A DNA stretch of 64,000 nt from QAND01 sp003150225 (GTDB lineage Bacteria > Bacillota > Clostridia > Christensenellales > QAND01): contig NZ_CP076563.1 of NCBI RefSeq assembly GCF_044357945.1, positions 868,001 through 932,000 of the forward strand. Reading direction: 5' to 3'. The stretch's first letter is position 1. The number at the start of each line of letters is the position of its first letter. A model generated the notes under the pieces. That model ran no database searches, had not been told where the DNA came from, and was given only the letters and a program-made list of their open reading frames with translations. A program made the position numbers and the translations under genes. This document shows, one piece after another, positions 17,372 to 24,796 of the stretch.

Positions 17372-18093
17372 GCTTCCTCCCCGCTTTCCTCCCGAAAGAT
17401 CTTCAACCGCATCTTTTTCCTACCCATGATCCGGGTGACGATGACGGCCACAAAGGCCGCTGCCAGCACCAGGCCCCACTGCACCACGATCTTCATGCAG
17501 GTGGCAAAGAAGAAGGGCTCGGGCACCAGACGGATGAGATAATCGGTGGCGGGGTTTAGAATCCACAGATCATTACGGAACAGCGCTCCATGGAAGGCGG
17601 TCCAGAAACCGCTAAAGTCAAAGTAGGCGTAGCAGCCCAGGGCCGCCAGGGCGAGAATCCCCAGGCCCATGCCGATTAAAAGGGGCAGAAAGGGATTGAT
17701 CCGCCATTTTTCCGGCAGGAACAACGCCGCCGCCAGCACGATAAGGGTAAAGGCGTACAGCGCATAGGACAAGGTGTTGGCGGTGTTCATCACCCGCTGG
17801 ACATCCACCATGTGATCCCGCTCCCGCTGGTTGTAGAACTCCCGGGTCTGGCCGTCGATCTCCACCTGAGCGGAGAGGGTGTCGGTTTTGCCGGAGAGGT
17901 ACTGGATCAGGTTATCGGTAATGACGGAAAGCCCGGCTTCATCGGTGCCGATAGCCGCCGCCGTACCGTTTTTCCGGTATTGATCCAGGTAGTGATCTTG
18001 GTCCAGGGCCACTCCCCGGATCACGGTAAGCAAAAGAGCGATGGTAACCGCCACCCCTGCAAGGGCGGAAAGAACCCGCATCAGCCATTTCAT
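17368..18093 (-). CDS. DUF1461 (TIGR01906) integral membrane protein
   Basis: A 241-residue protein with about five hydrophobic segments: one at the N-terminus (about 5-24), three in the middle and one near 200-220. The extracytoplasmic part keeps the LIQYLSGK, FYNQRERDHMVDVQ core that marks the DUF1461 family. Function is unknown. The ATG at 18093 follows TAGGAGGA; a longer frame would run into the xre terminator region. It overlaps tsaD by four bases, a pairing that suggests cotranscription only. Confidence 0.75.
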   Translation of the reverse strand: MKWLMRVLSALAGVAVTIALLLTVIRGVALDQDHYLDQYRKNGTAAAIGTDEAGLSVITDNLIQYLSGKTDTLSAQVEIDGQTREFYNQRERDHMVDVQRVMNTANTLSYALYAFTLIVLAAALFLPEKWRINPFLPLLIGMGLGILALAALGCYAYFDFSGFWTAFHGALFRNDLWILNPATDYLIRLVPEPFFFATCMKIVVQWGLVLAAAFVAVIVTRIMGRKKMRLKIFREESGEEA

Positions 18094-18145
18094 AGGCCCA
18101 TTCCTCCTAGGATTGGAACATTCTTTGATTCGTATTAGTATACAC

Positions 18146-18172
18146 GAAAAAAGCCCCTTGGGGGCCTTTTTA
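18146..18172. terminator. Terminator at the end of xre
   Basis: AAAAAAGCCCC pairs with GGGGCCTTTTT around a TTG-type loop, with T-tracts on both strands. On the minus strand it overlaps the xre stop codon (TAA at 18172-18170). Confidence 0.85.
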
Positions 18173-18412
18173 TTTGATCTCTTGGTCAAGATGATCGAAT
18201 ATGGCGGCGTCAAAAAACTCCGCAAGCCCCATATCCAAACCATCGCATAGCTTTTTGACCGTAATGACGGACAAATCCCTGCGGCCATCGTCCATCATGC
18301 TGTAAACGGTGGATGGGGATACCCCAGCCCGCCGCGCCAGGTCATTGTATGCGATATTGCGTTCCCGACATATCTGTTGAAAACGTAAAACGATAGCCTC
18401 TTTTACCTGCAT
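18170..18412 (-). CDS. XRE-family helix-turn-helix regulator
   Basis: An 80-residue protein that is almost entirely one HTH_XRE (Cro/C1) domain: VLRFQQICRERNIAYNDLARRAGVSPSTVYSMM, with the recognition helix at about 31-42, then LSVITVKKLCDGLDMGLAEFF. It is a typical small DNA-binding repressor. The ATG at 18412 follows AAGGAG; the ATG at 18427 would overlap that site. A perfect palindrome lies 55 bases upstream, and a second, broken copy of the gene follows further upstream with the same palindrome. Autoregulation through that site is inferred. Confidence 0.88.
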   Translation of the reverse strand: MQVKEAIVLRFQQICRERNIAYNDLARRAGVSPSTVYSMMDDGRRDLSVITVKKLCDGLDMGLAEFFDAAIFDHLDQEIK

Positions 18413-18451
18413 AGGATGCTCCTTCAAAAAAAATTGTAGAGAGCTATCCGC

Positions 18452-18483
18452 GTCTGCGTATACGCACTTGCGTATACGCAGAC
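18452..18483. promoter_or_regulatory. Palindromic operator candidate before xre
   Basis: A perfect 15-bp inverted repeat with a 2-base spacer, made of two tandem 12-bp palindromes TGCGTATACGCA (18455-18466 and 18469-18480). Its core TATACGCA-NN-TGCGTATA recurs at 18672-18689 before the broken xre copy. The position, about 55 bases upstream of both starts, suggests an operator for the XRE protein. Confidence 0.65.
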
Positions 18484-18627
18484 CGACAAATCTCTCCGGC
18501 TATCATCCATCATACTGTAAACGGTAGGCGGCGGAATTCCCGCCTATCGAGCCAAATAATTATACGCAATGTTTCGTTCTTTGCATATCTGCTGAAAGCG
18601 CAGAACAATAGCTTCCTTAATTTGCAT
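18481..18627 (-). pseudogene. Truncated, stop-containing duplicate of xre
   Basis: From ATG at 18627 the frame reads MQIKEAIVLRFQQICKER and goes on almost identically to the intact xre gene, but has an in-frame TAG (18546-18544) where the intact copy has an Arg codon after LAR. It then continues AGIPPPTVYSMMDD and breaks off after LS, next to the operator of the intact gene. It is therefore a partial tandem duplicate that has lost its C-terminal third. Its upstream region keeps a related ribosome site and palindrome. Confidence 0.85.
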
Positions 18628-18670
18628 GGGACACTCCTCTAAAAAATTTTAGAGAATTCTCTCCTGCGTT

Positions 18671-18690
18671 ATATACGCATATGCGTATAT
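18671..18690. promoter_or_regulatory. Palindromic operator candidate before the xre pseudogene
   Basis: A perfect 20-bp palindrome, ATATACGCATATGCGTATAT, centred 53 bases upstream of the pseudogene start. It shares TATACGCA-NN-TGCGTATA with the site at 18452-18483. Conservation of the site although the gene is broken may reflect recent duplication. Confidence 0.6.
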
Positions 18691-18782
18691 CCGGCGAAGT
18701 TGTCCAGTGCAAATCAGCATCACAAGGATGGATTGGGATGCACGGGAATATACGGTTCTGCATATCCTAGTGAAAAGAGCCG

Positions 18783-18810
18783 TTGACCGATTTGACGAAC
18801 ATGCTATAAT
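18783..18810 (+). promoter_or_regulatory. SigA-type promoter of cysE-cysS
   Basis: TTGACC (18783-18788) and a perfect TATAAT (18805-18810) are separated by 16 bases, directly before the T-box leader. Confidence 0.8.
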
Positions 18811-18821
18811 GAGAAAAAAGA

Positions 18822-19060
18822 AAAGGCTTGGATCGCGGTTAGTAGCCGTTCCAGCTCCGGCCAAGAGAGGATGGGCCACCGGCTGAAAGCCCGTCCGCTG
18901 TGAGGGAACCGTGAAGTTGCGCCGCAGGAGCCGCCTTCCGCATGAGTGGAAGGACGCTCGCCACGTTACGGCGTCAAGGGGAGGCTCGGGCGTTTGCCCG
19001 CCTCAACGGGAGTGGAACCGCGGTCATCACCGTCTCTTAGGAGGCGGTTATTTTTATTTT
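18822..19060 (+). ncRNA. T-box leader (probably cysteine) of cysE-cysS
   Basis: The region before cysE has stem I landmarks (GCTTGGATCGCGG and an AGAGAGG element near 18865) and ends with a T-box sequence GGGAGTGGAACCGCGG at about 19008-19023 that pairs with the tRNA acceptor end. A terminator follows: ACCGTCTC/GAGGCGGT then TTATTTTTATTTT (19029-19060). A TGC triplet in GTGAAGTTGCGCC (18918-18920) is the likely specifier, matching Cys, which also fits the downstream genes. Uncharged tRNA-Cys is expected to favour the antiterminator. The specifier assignment is by eye. Confidence 0.88.
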
Positions 19061-19074
19061 GGTGGGATAAAGGG

Positions 19075-19791
19075 ATGTATCTACGCAATCTGAGAAACGA
19101 TATTAGAGCTGTAAAGGAGCGGGATCCCGCCGCCCGGAACGGCTTTGAAATCTTCATGTGCTACCCCGGCTTTCATGCCATCCGGTGGCATCGCCGGGCT
19201 CATGCTCTATACCGCATGGGGCTCCGGTTTCTGCCTCGGTTCATCGCCGCCCTAAACCGCTTCTTCACCGGCGTGGACATTCATCCCGCCGCGAAGATCG
19301 GGAGCGGGCTGTTCATCGACCACGCCTCCGGGGTGGTCATTGGGGAAACCGCCGTCATCGGCAACAACGTTACCATCTATCAGGGTGCCACCCTGGGCGG
19401 CACCGGCAAGGATACCGGCAAGCGGCACCCCACCATCGAAGACGACGTGGTGGTGGCGGCCGGCGCCAAGATCCTAGGGCCCTTTACCGTGGGCCGGGGC
19501 AGTAAAATAGGAGCCGGAGCCGTGGTGCTGGAGGAGGTCCCCCCCTACTGCACCGTGGTGGGCGTGCCCGGGCGCATCGTCCGCCGCAGCGCCTGTCCTC
19601 ACGGCCGGCCCATCGGCTCCTGTGCCGAGTGCGATATGGAGGAATGCGAATATAAAAAGCCCAATCTGGATCAGGTACACCTGCCCGACCCCGTCCGCGG
19701 GGAGATGGCCGAGCTGCGAAGCCGCATCGAAGCCTTGGAGGGCATCATACAACAGATGACAAAGGAGGAGGATTCCCATGAAACTCTATAA
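19075..19791 (+). CDS. cysE: Serine O-acetyltransferase
   Basis: Makes O-acetylserine, the precursor of cysteine. The left-handed beta-helix region contains GVDIHPAAKIGSGLFIDH, GVVIGE, VTIYQGATLGGTGK and KRHPTIEDDVVVAAGAKILG. The 238 residues include an unusual Cys-rich insert after the helix (Cys-Pro-His, then CAECDMEEC) and a C-terminal coiled coil after LPDPVRGEM. The ATG at 19075 directly follows the T-box terminator; an upstream frame to 18946 would translate the leader and is rejected. It overlaps cysS by 14 bases. Confidence 0.93.
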   Translation: MYLRNLRNDIRAVKERDPAARNGFEIFMCYPGFHAIRWHRRAHALYRMGLRFLPRFIAALNRFFTGVDIHPAAKIGSGLFIDHASGVVIGETAVIGNNVTIYQGATLGGTGKDTGKRHPTIEDDVVVAAGAKILGPFTVGRGSKIGAGAVVLEEVPPYCTVVGVPGRIVRRSACPHGRPIGSCAECDMEECEYKKPNLDQVHLPDPVRGEMAELRSRIEALEGIIQQMTKEEDSHETL

Positions 19792-21169
19792 CACCATGAC
19801 CCGTAAAAAAGAGGAGTTCGTTCCCATCACCCCCGGCAAGGTGGGCATGTATTCCTGCGGGCCCACCGTATACAACTACTTTCACCTGGGCAACGCCCGG
19901 CCGTTCATCGTCTTTGATACCCTGCGCCGGTACTTTGAATACCTGGGCTACGACGTAACCCGGGTCCAGAACTTTACCGATATCGATGACAAGATGATCA
20001 ACAAGGCAAACGAATTGGGTATCACCGTCAAGGAGCTGGCGGACCGGTTTATTCGGGAATACTATGTGGACGCCGACGGCCTCAACGTAGAGCGGCCTAC
20101 GGTAGCCCCCCTTGCAACCGAGCACATTGGGGAGATCATCGCCCTTATCGAAAAGCTCATTCAAAACGGCCTGGCTTACGAAAGCCAAGGGGACGTTTAC
20201 TACGCTGCCAAGGAGTTTCCGGGGTATGCCAAGCTGTCGGGCCAGAACCTGGATGAGCTGGAGGCTGGCGCCCGGGTGGACGTGGCTGAGATCAAGCGGG
20301 ACCCCATGGACTTCGCCCTGTGGAAGGCCGCTAAGCCCGGCGAGCCCAGCTGGGATTCCCCCTGGGGCAAGGGCCGGCCGGGCTGGCATGTGGAGTGCAG
20401 CGCCATGAGCATGAAATACCTTGGGGAGACTTTTGACATCCACACCGGGGGCCAGGACTTGATCTTCCCCCATCACGACAACGAGATCGCCCAATCGGAG
20501 GGAGCCACTGGCAAGCCCTTTGCCCGGTATTGGCTCCACAATGGGTACATCAACGTGGACAACCGGAAGATGAGCAAGTCCTTAAACAACTTCTTCACCA
20601 TCCGGGACATCTCCACCGAGTTCGACCTCATGGCGGTGCGGCTGTTCATGCTCTCAGTCCACTACCGGAGCCCCATCAACTACAGCCGGGATTTGATCGT
20701 CCAGGCAGAGGCGGCGCTCAGCCGCATACGCAACGCCCATGACCTTCTCTCCCGAATCGCGGACGCGCCCTGGGGAGAAGCTCCCCGGGAGACGGCGTTT
20801 ACAGCGTCCCTGCCCCAGTACCGGGATCGGTTCAAAGCCGCTATGGACGACGACCTCAACACCGCCGATGCGTTGGGCGTAATCTTTGATCTGGTGCGGG
20901 AGGCCAACACGGTGTTCGTGGACGGTGGTTCCGCGGAGGGTTCGGCCGCCGCCAAAGGGCTTTTGGAGGAGCTGCTCCACGTGCTGGGTATCCAGCTCAA
21001 GGCCGAGGCTCCCATTCCCCAGGAGGTGCTGGATCTGGCGGAGCAACGCCAAGCCGCCCGTGCCGCCCGGGACTTCGCCGCCGCCGATGCTCTCAGGGAT
21101 CAGATCACCGCCCTGGGCTATGTGGTGGAGGATACCAAGGCCGGCCCTGTGGTCAAGCCAGGCGCCTAG
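19778..21169 (+). CDS. cysS: Cysteinyl-tRNA synthetase
   Basis: Class I synthetase, 463 residues. Zinc ligand Cys27 in [11 protein letters not shown], the HIGH-like motif HLGN at 36-39, Cys207 in WHVECSAMS, the [13 protein letters not shown] zinc segment and KMSKS at 264-268 are all present, followed by the DALR anticodon domain. It starts inside cysE after AAAGGAGGAGG. Joint control with cysE through the T-box links cysteine synthesis to its charging. Confidence 0.97.
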   Translation: MKLYNTMTRKKEEFVPITPGKVGMYSCGPTVYNYFHLGNARPFIVFDTLRRYFEYLGYDVTRVQNFTDIDDKMINKANELGITVKELADRFIREYYVDADGLNVERPTVAPLATEHIGEIIALIEKLIQNGLAYESQGDVYYAAKEFPGYAKLSGQNLDELEAGARVDVAEIKRDPMDFALWKAAKPGEPSWDSPWGKGRPGWHVECSAMSMKYLGETFDIHTGGQDLIFPHHDNEIAQSEGATGKPFARYWLHNGYINVDNRKMSKSLNNFFTIRDISTEFDLMAVRLFMLSVHYRSPINYSRDLIVQAEAALSRIRNAHDLLSRIADAPWGEAPRETAFTASLPQYRDRFKAAMDDDLNTADALGVIFDLVREANTVFVDGGSAEGSAAAKGLLEELLHVLGIQLKAEAPIPQEVLDLAEQRQAARAARDFAAADALRDQITALGYVVEDTKAGPVVKPGA

Positions 21170-21240
21170 TAGGCGCTCCCATGTGGCGGAGATAAAACGG
21201 CTATGCAGCCAATGGCACGGCGTTGATTGGGCAATAAAGA

Positions 21241-21324
21241 TGCAATCAAAAAGTGATTGCAATAAGGGCACAGGCTCAGCCGGCCAGGAGCGGTTCCAGA
21301 AAATGGAGCCGTTCTTTTCTTTTG
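21241..21324 (+). terminator. Hairpins after cysS, terminator at 21288-21324
   Basis: A perfect 8-bp hairpin TGCAATCA/TGATTGCA lies at 21241-21261, followed by a GGAGCGGTTCCA/TGGAGCCGTTC hairpin with TTCTTTTCTTTT (21288-21324). The second is the probable intrinsic terminator of cysE-cysS. An extended -10 (TGGTAGAAT, about 21388-21396) for murG follows. Confidence 0.65.
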
Positions 21325-21434
21325 AAAAACAAACCGGACAAAAAATTCCGCACGGATGCATATTGGGGGTGCCGGTGCCCTATCATCTATGGTAGAATGG
21401 TGGTTGCATTTTAACCAGGAATGGCGGTCATTTC

Positions 21435-22520
21435 ATGAAAAAACGAATCGTTCTGACCGGCGGCGGAACAGCCGGCCACGTAACCCCCAATATTGCGCTG
21501 GTACCCTATCTGCTCCGGGACGGATGGGAAATCCACTATCTGGGCACCGAGGAAGGCATCGAGCGAAAGCTCATCGAACAAGTGGAAGGGGTGGCCTATC
21601 ATCCCATCCAGAGCGGCCGGTTCCGCCGGTATTTTACCTGGAAGAACTTTACCGATCCCTTTAAGGTCATCCGCGGCATGGGCCAGAGCAAGCGGATTCT
21701 ACGGGAGTTAAAGCCCCGGGTGCTGTTCAGCAAAGGCGGATTTGTATCGGTGCCGGTGGTATTCGGCGCCAAATCCGCCGGAGTGCCGGTTGTCCTTCAT
21801 GAAAGCGACTATACCGCAGGTCTTGCCAACAAGCTTAGCGCCCCCAAAGCATCCGTCATCTGCACCAGTTTCGATCCCAAGGAGCTGGGCATCGCCGGGG
21901 ACAAGGCCGTATGGACTGGATCGCCCATCCGGGACGAGATCACCCACGGCAACGCTGCCAGAGCCCGGACAGCCCTGGGATTTGACCAGAAGCCCGTGCT
22001 GCTCTTTATGGGGGGCAGCCAGGGCAGCGCCGCCGTCAACGCCGCGCTTGAGGAGGCCCTCGGCGCCATCCTCATGGAGTACAATGTCATCCACGTGCGG
22101 GGCAAGGGGAATTTAAACCCCAGCCTCACGCAACAGGGCTACAAGCAATTTGAATACGTGGATGCCGAGCTGGCCGACTATTTTGCTCTCTGCGATCTGA
22201 TGATCGGGCGGGCGGGTGCTAATACCATCTTTGAGCTGCTGTGCCTCATGAAGCCCTCGGTGCTGATTCCTCTCCCCAAGGAGGTCAGCCGGGGGGATCA
22301 GATCCTCAACGCGAGATACTTTCAGTCCATGAACTATGGGGTGATGCTGGAGCAGAAGGATTTGACCCCTGAAAGCCTTATCAGCGCCATTCACGACGTC
22401 TACCGCCGGCGCGGAGAAATGGCCGCCGCCATGGAAAAGAGCCCCATCAAAAACGGCACCATCAACGTATTGCGGCAGATCTATCGGGCGGCAAATCTTC
22501 CCTTCCCCTTTGAGGGTTGA
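21435..22520 (+). CDS. murG: MurG glycosyltransferase (lipid II synthesis)
   Basis: Transfers GlcNAc from UDP-GlcNAc to lipid I on the inner face of the membrane. The 361 residues begin with the glycine-rich GGGTAGHVTP (9-18); FSKGGFVSVPVV, HESDYTAGLANKL and the donor-binding GGSQGSAAVN and GRAGANTIFELL segments match clostridial MurG. It is monocistronic, away from the mur cluster, and so could be a second, paralogous copy. The ribosome site before ATG 21435 (CAGGAATGG) is weak. Confidence 0.88.
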   Translation: MKKRIVLTGGGTAGHVTPNIALVPYLLRDGWEIHYLGTEEGIERKLIEQVEGVAYHPIQSGRFRRYFTWKNFTDPFKVIRGMGQSKRILRELKPRVLFSKGGFVSVPVVFGAKSAGVPVVLHESDYTAGLANKLSAPKASVICTSFDPKELGIAGDKAVWTGSPIRDEITHGNAARARTALGFDQKPVLLFMGGSQGSAAVNAALEEALGAILMEYNVIHVRGKGNLNPSLTQQGYKQFEYVDAELADYFALCDLMIGRAGANTIFELLCLMKPSVLIPLPKEVSRGDQILNARYFQSMNYGVMLEQKDLTPESLISAIHDVYRRRGEMAAAMEKSPIKNGTINVLRQIYRAANLPFPFEG

Positions 22521-22575
22521 TGGAGGCAGTTTCCATCATCCCCTTACAATCGGCAGATTTCCGCAAAAACAATGC

Positions 22576-22604
22576 TTGCTATTCCTTCGCCGGCAGTGTA
22601 TAGT
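22576..22604 (+). promoter_or_regulatory. Promoter of the cold-shock gene
   Basis: TTGCTA (22576-22581) and TATAGT (22599-22604) are 17 bases apart. The predicted transcript has an untranslated leader of about 110 bases, as is usual for csp genes. Confidence 0.6.
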
Positions 22605-22631
22605 GAAATCGTATTCTAAATGTACATTGAT

Positions 22632-22680
22632 TGCCGCTGGCCGTAAGTCAATTTCATTTTGACTTGCGCCAGCGGTTTTT
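22632..22680 (+). terminator. Terminator-like hairpin inside the csp leader
   Basis: GCCGCTGGC pairs with GCCAGCGG, and inner GTAAGTCAA with TTGACTTGC, followed by TTTTTAT. It lies between the predicted promoter and the ribosome site of the cold-shock gene, so it may act as an attenuator; it could also terminate read-through from murG. Confidence 0.65.
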
Positions 22681-22722
22681 ATATGCACGATTTTGAATAA
22701 CATCTTTTAGGAGGTACTGGTT

Positions 22723-22935
22723 ATGAATAACGGTACTGTAAAATGGTTCAATGAGGCGAAGGGCTTCGGCTTTATCTCCAACGACAACGGCGGCGACGAT
22801 GTGTTTGTGCACTTTTCCGCCATCCAGGCCGATGGGTTCAAATCCCTGCAAGAAGGCCAGAAGGTTACATACGACACGGAGACCGACCCCAAAAACAGCC
22901 GCAAGCTTCGGGCAGTGAACGTCTGCTTCGCCTGA
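22723..22935 (+). CDS. Cold-shock domain protein (CspA family)
   Basis: A 70-residue single-stranded nucleic-acid chaperone. It has RNP1 KGFGFI (14-19) and RNP2 VFVHFSAI (28-35), starting [13 protein letters not shown]. The start follows TAGGAGGT. It probably melts RNA structures and acts in antitermination. The long leader with an internal hairpin suggests post-transcriptional control. The family has many paralogues, so no specific symbol is given. Confidence 0.95.
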   Translation: MNNGTVKWFNEAKGFGFISNDNGGDDVFVHFSAIQADGFKSLQEGQKVTYDTETDPKNSRKLRAVNVCFA

Positions 22936-22950
22936 TCGATAAAGCCAGCA

Positions 22951-22981
22951 AAAAAGCCGCCCAATGGGCGGCTTTTTTATT
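22951..22981. terminator. Bidirectional terminator between csp and ybaK
   Basis: AAAAAGCCGCCC and GGGCGGCTTTTTT pair around an AAT loop. It serves both converging genes and overlaps the last codons of ybaK. Confidence 0.9.
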
Positions 22982-23447
22982 TGATCAGGTCTGCAAAACG
23001 GTAGTTGACCATCCTTTTCAGATCCTCCGGCGATACCTCCACCTGGGCGCCAATACGCCCTGCACTGAACAGGATGGCGTCAAAGGCCCGTGCGCTCTCA
23101 TGAAGAGTGGTAGGAAAGGGCTTCTTCATGCCGATGGGCGAGCATCCTCCATGGACATAGCCTGTCAGCGACAACAGATCCTTGGACTTCACCATCTCGA
23201 TCGCCTTCTCCCCCACCGTCCGCGCCGCCTTTTTCAGATCCAATTCCTCCCCAACGGGAATCACAAACACATAGTTTCGCCGGGAATGGCCCACCGTCAC
23301 CAGGGTTTTGAACACCCGGGCCGGGTCCTCCCCCAGCAGTTGGGCCACCTGGATGCCGGCCAGAGCCTCCCCCGCGCCATAGTAATGGGCTCGGTAGGGA
23401 ATCTTTTTCTGGTCCAGCATACGCATTACGTTGGTCTTCTCCTCCAT
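22977..23447 (-). CDS. ybaK: YbaK/EbsC-type aminoacyl-tRNA deacylase
   Basis: Trans-editing enzyme that hydrolyses mischarged Cys-tRNA(Pro). The 156 residues show KTLVTVGHSRRNYVFVIPVGEELDLKKAAR and the conserved TGYVHGGCSPIGMKK segment containing the catalytic region. The ATG at 23447 follows GGGAGG; the longer frame from 23504 overlaps the next gene and is rejected. It lies 13 bases after the membrane gene at 23461 and is probably cotranscribed with it. Confidence 0.88.
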   Translation of the reverse strand: MEEKTNVMRMLDQKKIPYRAHYYGAGEALAGIQVAQLLGEDPARVFKTLVTVGHSRRNYVFVIPVGEELDLKKAARTVGEKAIEMVKSKDLLSLTGYVHGGCSPIGMKKPFPTTLHESARAFDAILFSAGRIGAQVEVSPEDLKRMVNYRFADLIK

Positions 23448-23460
23448 GGTTATTTCCCTC

Positions 23461-24669
23461 CTAGTAGATGGGAATGCCCGAAGCAAACAGCCAGGTGATG
23501 GCAAACAGCCCCAGAACGCTCAATAAGGTGACGGCGGAATCCACCAACGGCTTTTCCGCCCAACGGCCCAGGATATAAAAGGGAAGGGCCAGTCCCATAA
23601 GATAGCGGGCGCCCGACAGCAGCCAGGTTTGGGACAGCATGAGATAGAATCCCGCGACGGCATAGGCAAAATGGGTGGGATGTAGCTTCCGTCCCCCCGT
23701 GGCCAGCAGCCCGCCAAACAGCAGGATGGCCACAAGCTGGGTAATCCAAAAGGGGGTTAGGGCGGCCTCCGCGTTCTGTAGCAAATGGCGGGTGGTGGTA
23801 ACCAGGCTGTGGGGATAGGAGGCAAACCCGTTGTACCAATGCTCCTTCTGATAGGTCAGAAACTGGAACGGGTTTCCCGCCACAGCATAGTTGAGGTAAA
23901 GATAGGCCCCGGTTCCCACGAGGGGCAGAAGGGTCCATAGAACCGCCTGGTAAAGGGGAATCTCCCCCATGCGCCAGGAACGGATCCCCTCCATGAATAT
24001 GGGGAGCATCAGGATCACGCCAGTGGACCGGCATAGGGCGCACAGTAGCCCCAAAATCCCGGACAACGGCAGTTTTCCTTCCATGGCATAATAGATGGAA
24101 GCCACCGATAGCAGTAAAAAGAGGCTCTCCGTATAGGGATTGCGGAAAAACAGGGCCAGGGGAAATAGGCTTATGTATTTTGCCGCCCGAAAAGCCGTTC
24201 CCCGGCCATAATAGCGGCATCCCATGCGGTATAGATACCACATGGCACCGTAAAGAAATCCGTTGTTCAGGAGAATTGCCGAAAGAAGATAGCTGCCCGT
24301 CAGATAGGTCATGGCCTTCATGGCATAGGGAAACAGCGGAAAAAACACCAGAAAGTACCGGGTCTCCCCCAGGTTGGTATAACCGTTTTTCGCGATCTCG
24401 ATATAGTGGAGGGCATCGGCTTTCACCAGGGCATTATAAAAATCCCCCCGGCCGGCCAGGTAAGCCGTGGCGTAGATGAAAAGGCTACCCGCCAGCATCC
24501 ACCCCAAAAGCCGAAGGGCATTGCCCGGGTGGGGAGTCCCCGCCACCAGGCTTTTGGGTGCCCGTTCCAAAAAGGTATACCGCCAACCTTGAATCCAGGC
24601 GGGGATCAACGCCAAGAGAAACAGCGCCCCTCCCAGGATTCCAGCAATAATTGGAATTACGGACTGCAT
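23461..24669 (-). CDS. PIG-V-like membrane mannosyltransferase homologue
   Basis: A 402-residue multi-pass membrane protein with about ten helices. The first loop carries KADALHYIEIAKNGY followed by FLVFFPLFPYAMK, the His-Tyr-x-x-Ile-Ala and Phe-Pro-Leu-Phe-Pro hallmarks of the PIG-V/GPI mannosyltransferase 2 family (GT-C fold). RNPYTESLFLLL follows the third helix group. The donor is probably a lipid-linked sugar and the acceptor is unknown in bacteria. Start ATG at 24669 follows GGGAGGTGG. It shares a short transcript with ybaK. Confidence 0.7.
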   Translation of the reverse strand: MQSVIPIIAGILGGALFLLALIPAWIQGWRYTFLERAPKSLVAGTPHPGNALRLLGWMLAGSLFIYATAYLAGRGDFYNALVKADALHYIEIAKNGYTNLGETRYFLVFFPLFPYAMKAMTYLTGSYLLSAILLNNGFLYGAMWYLYRMGCRYYGRGTAFRAAKYISLFPLALFFRNPYTESLFLLLSVASIYYAMEGKLPLSGILGLLCALCRSTGVILMLPIFMEGIRSWRMGEIPLYQAVLWTLLPLVGTGAYLYLNYAVAGNPFQFLTYQKEHWYNGFASYPHSLVTTTRHLLQNAEAALTPFWITQLVAILLFGGLLATGGRKLHPTHFAYAVAGFYLMLSQTWLLSGARYLMGLALPFYILGRWAEKPLVDSAVTLLSVLGLFAITWLFASGIPIY

Positions 24670-24743
24670 AAGCCACCTCCCGCCTTATTATAGCCGGAAG
24701 GAGCGGGATGGTACAGCCCATAAATGGCTTCAAAAAAAACGAG

Positions 24744-24771
24744 TTGCCGGCTGGGGCGTTTGTGGTAGAAT
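24744..24771 (+). promoter_or_regulatory. Promoter of the OYE-family gene
   Basis: TTGCCG (24744-24749) and TAGAAT (24766-24771) are separated by 16 bases, 25 bases upstream of the start codon at 24797. Confidence 0.6.
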
Positions 24772-24796
24772 AACCCCATAAAGAAGGAGGACGCTC

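Noticed and set aside
18649..18879. 76-residue minus-strand frame across the cysE promoter
   Set aside because: It overlaps the palindrome, the promoter and the start of the T-box, has no ribosome site and no family.
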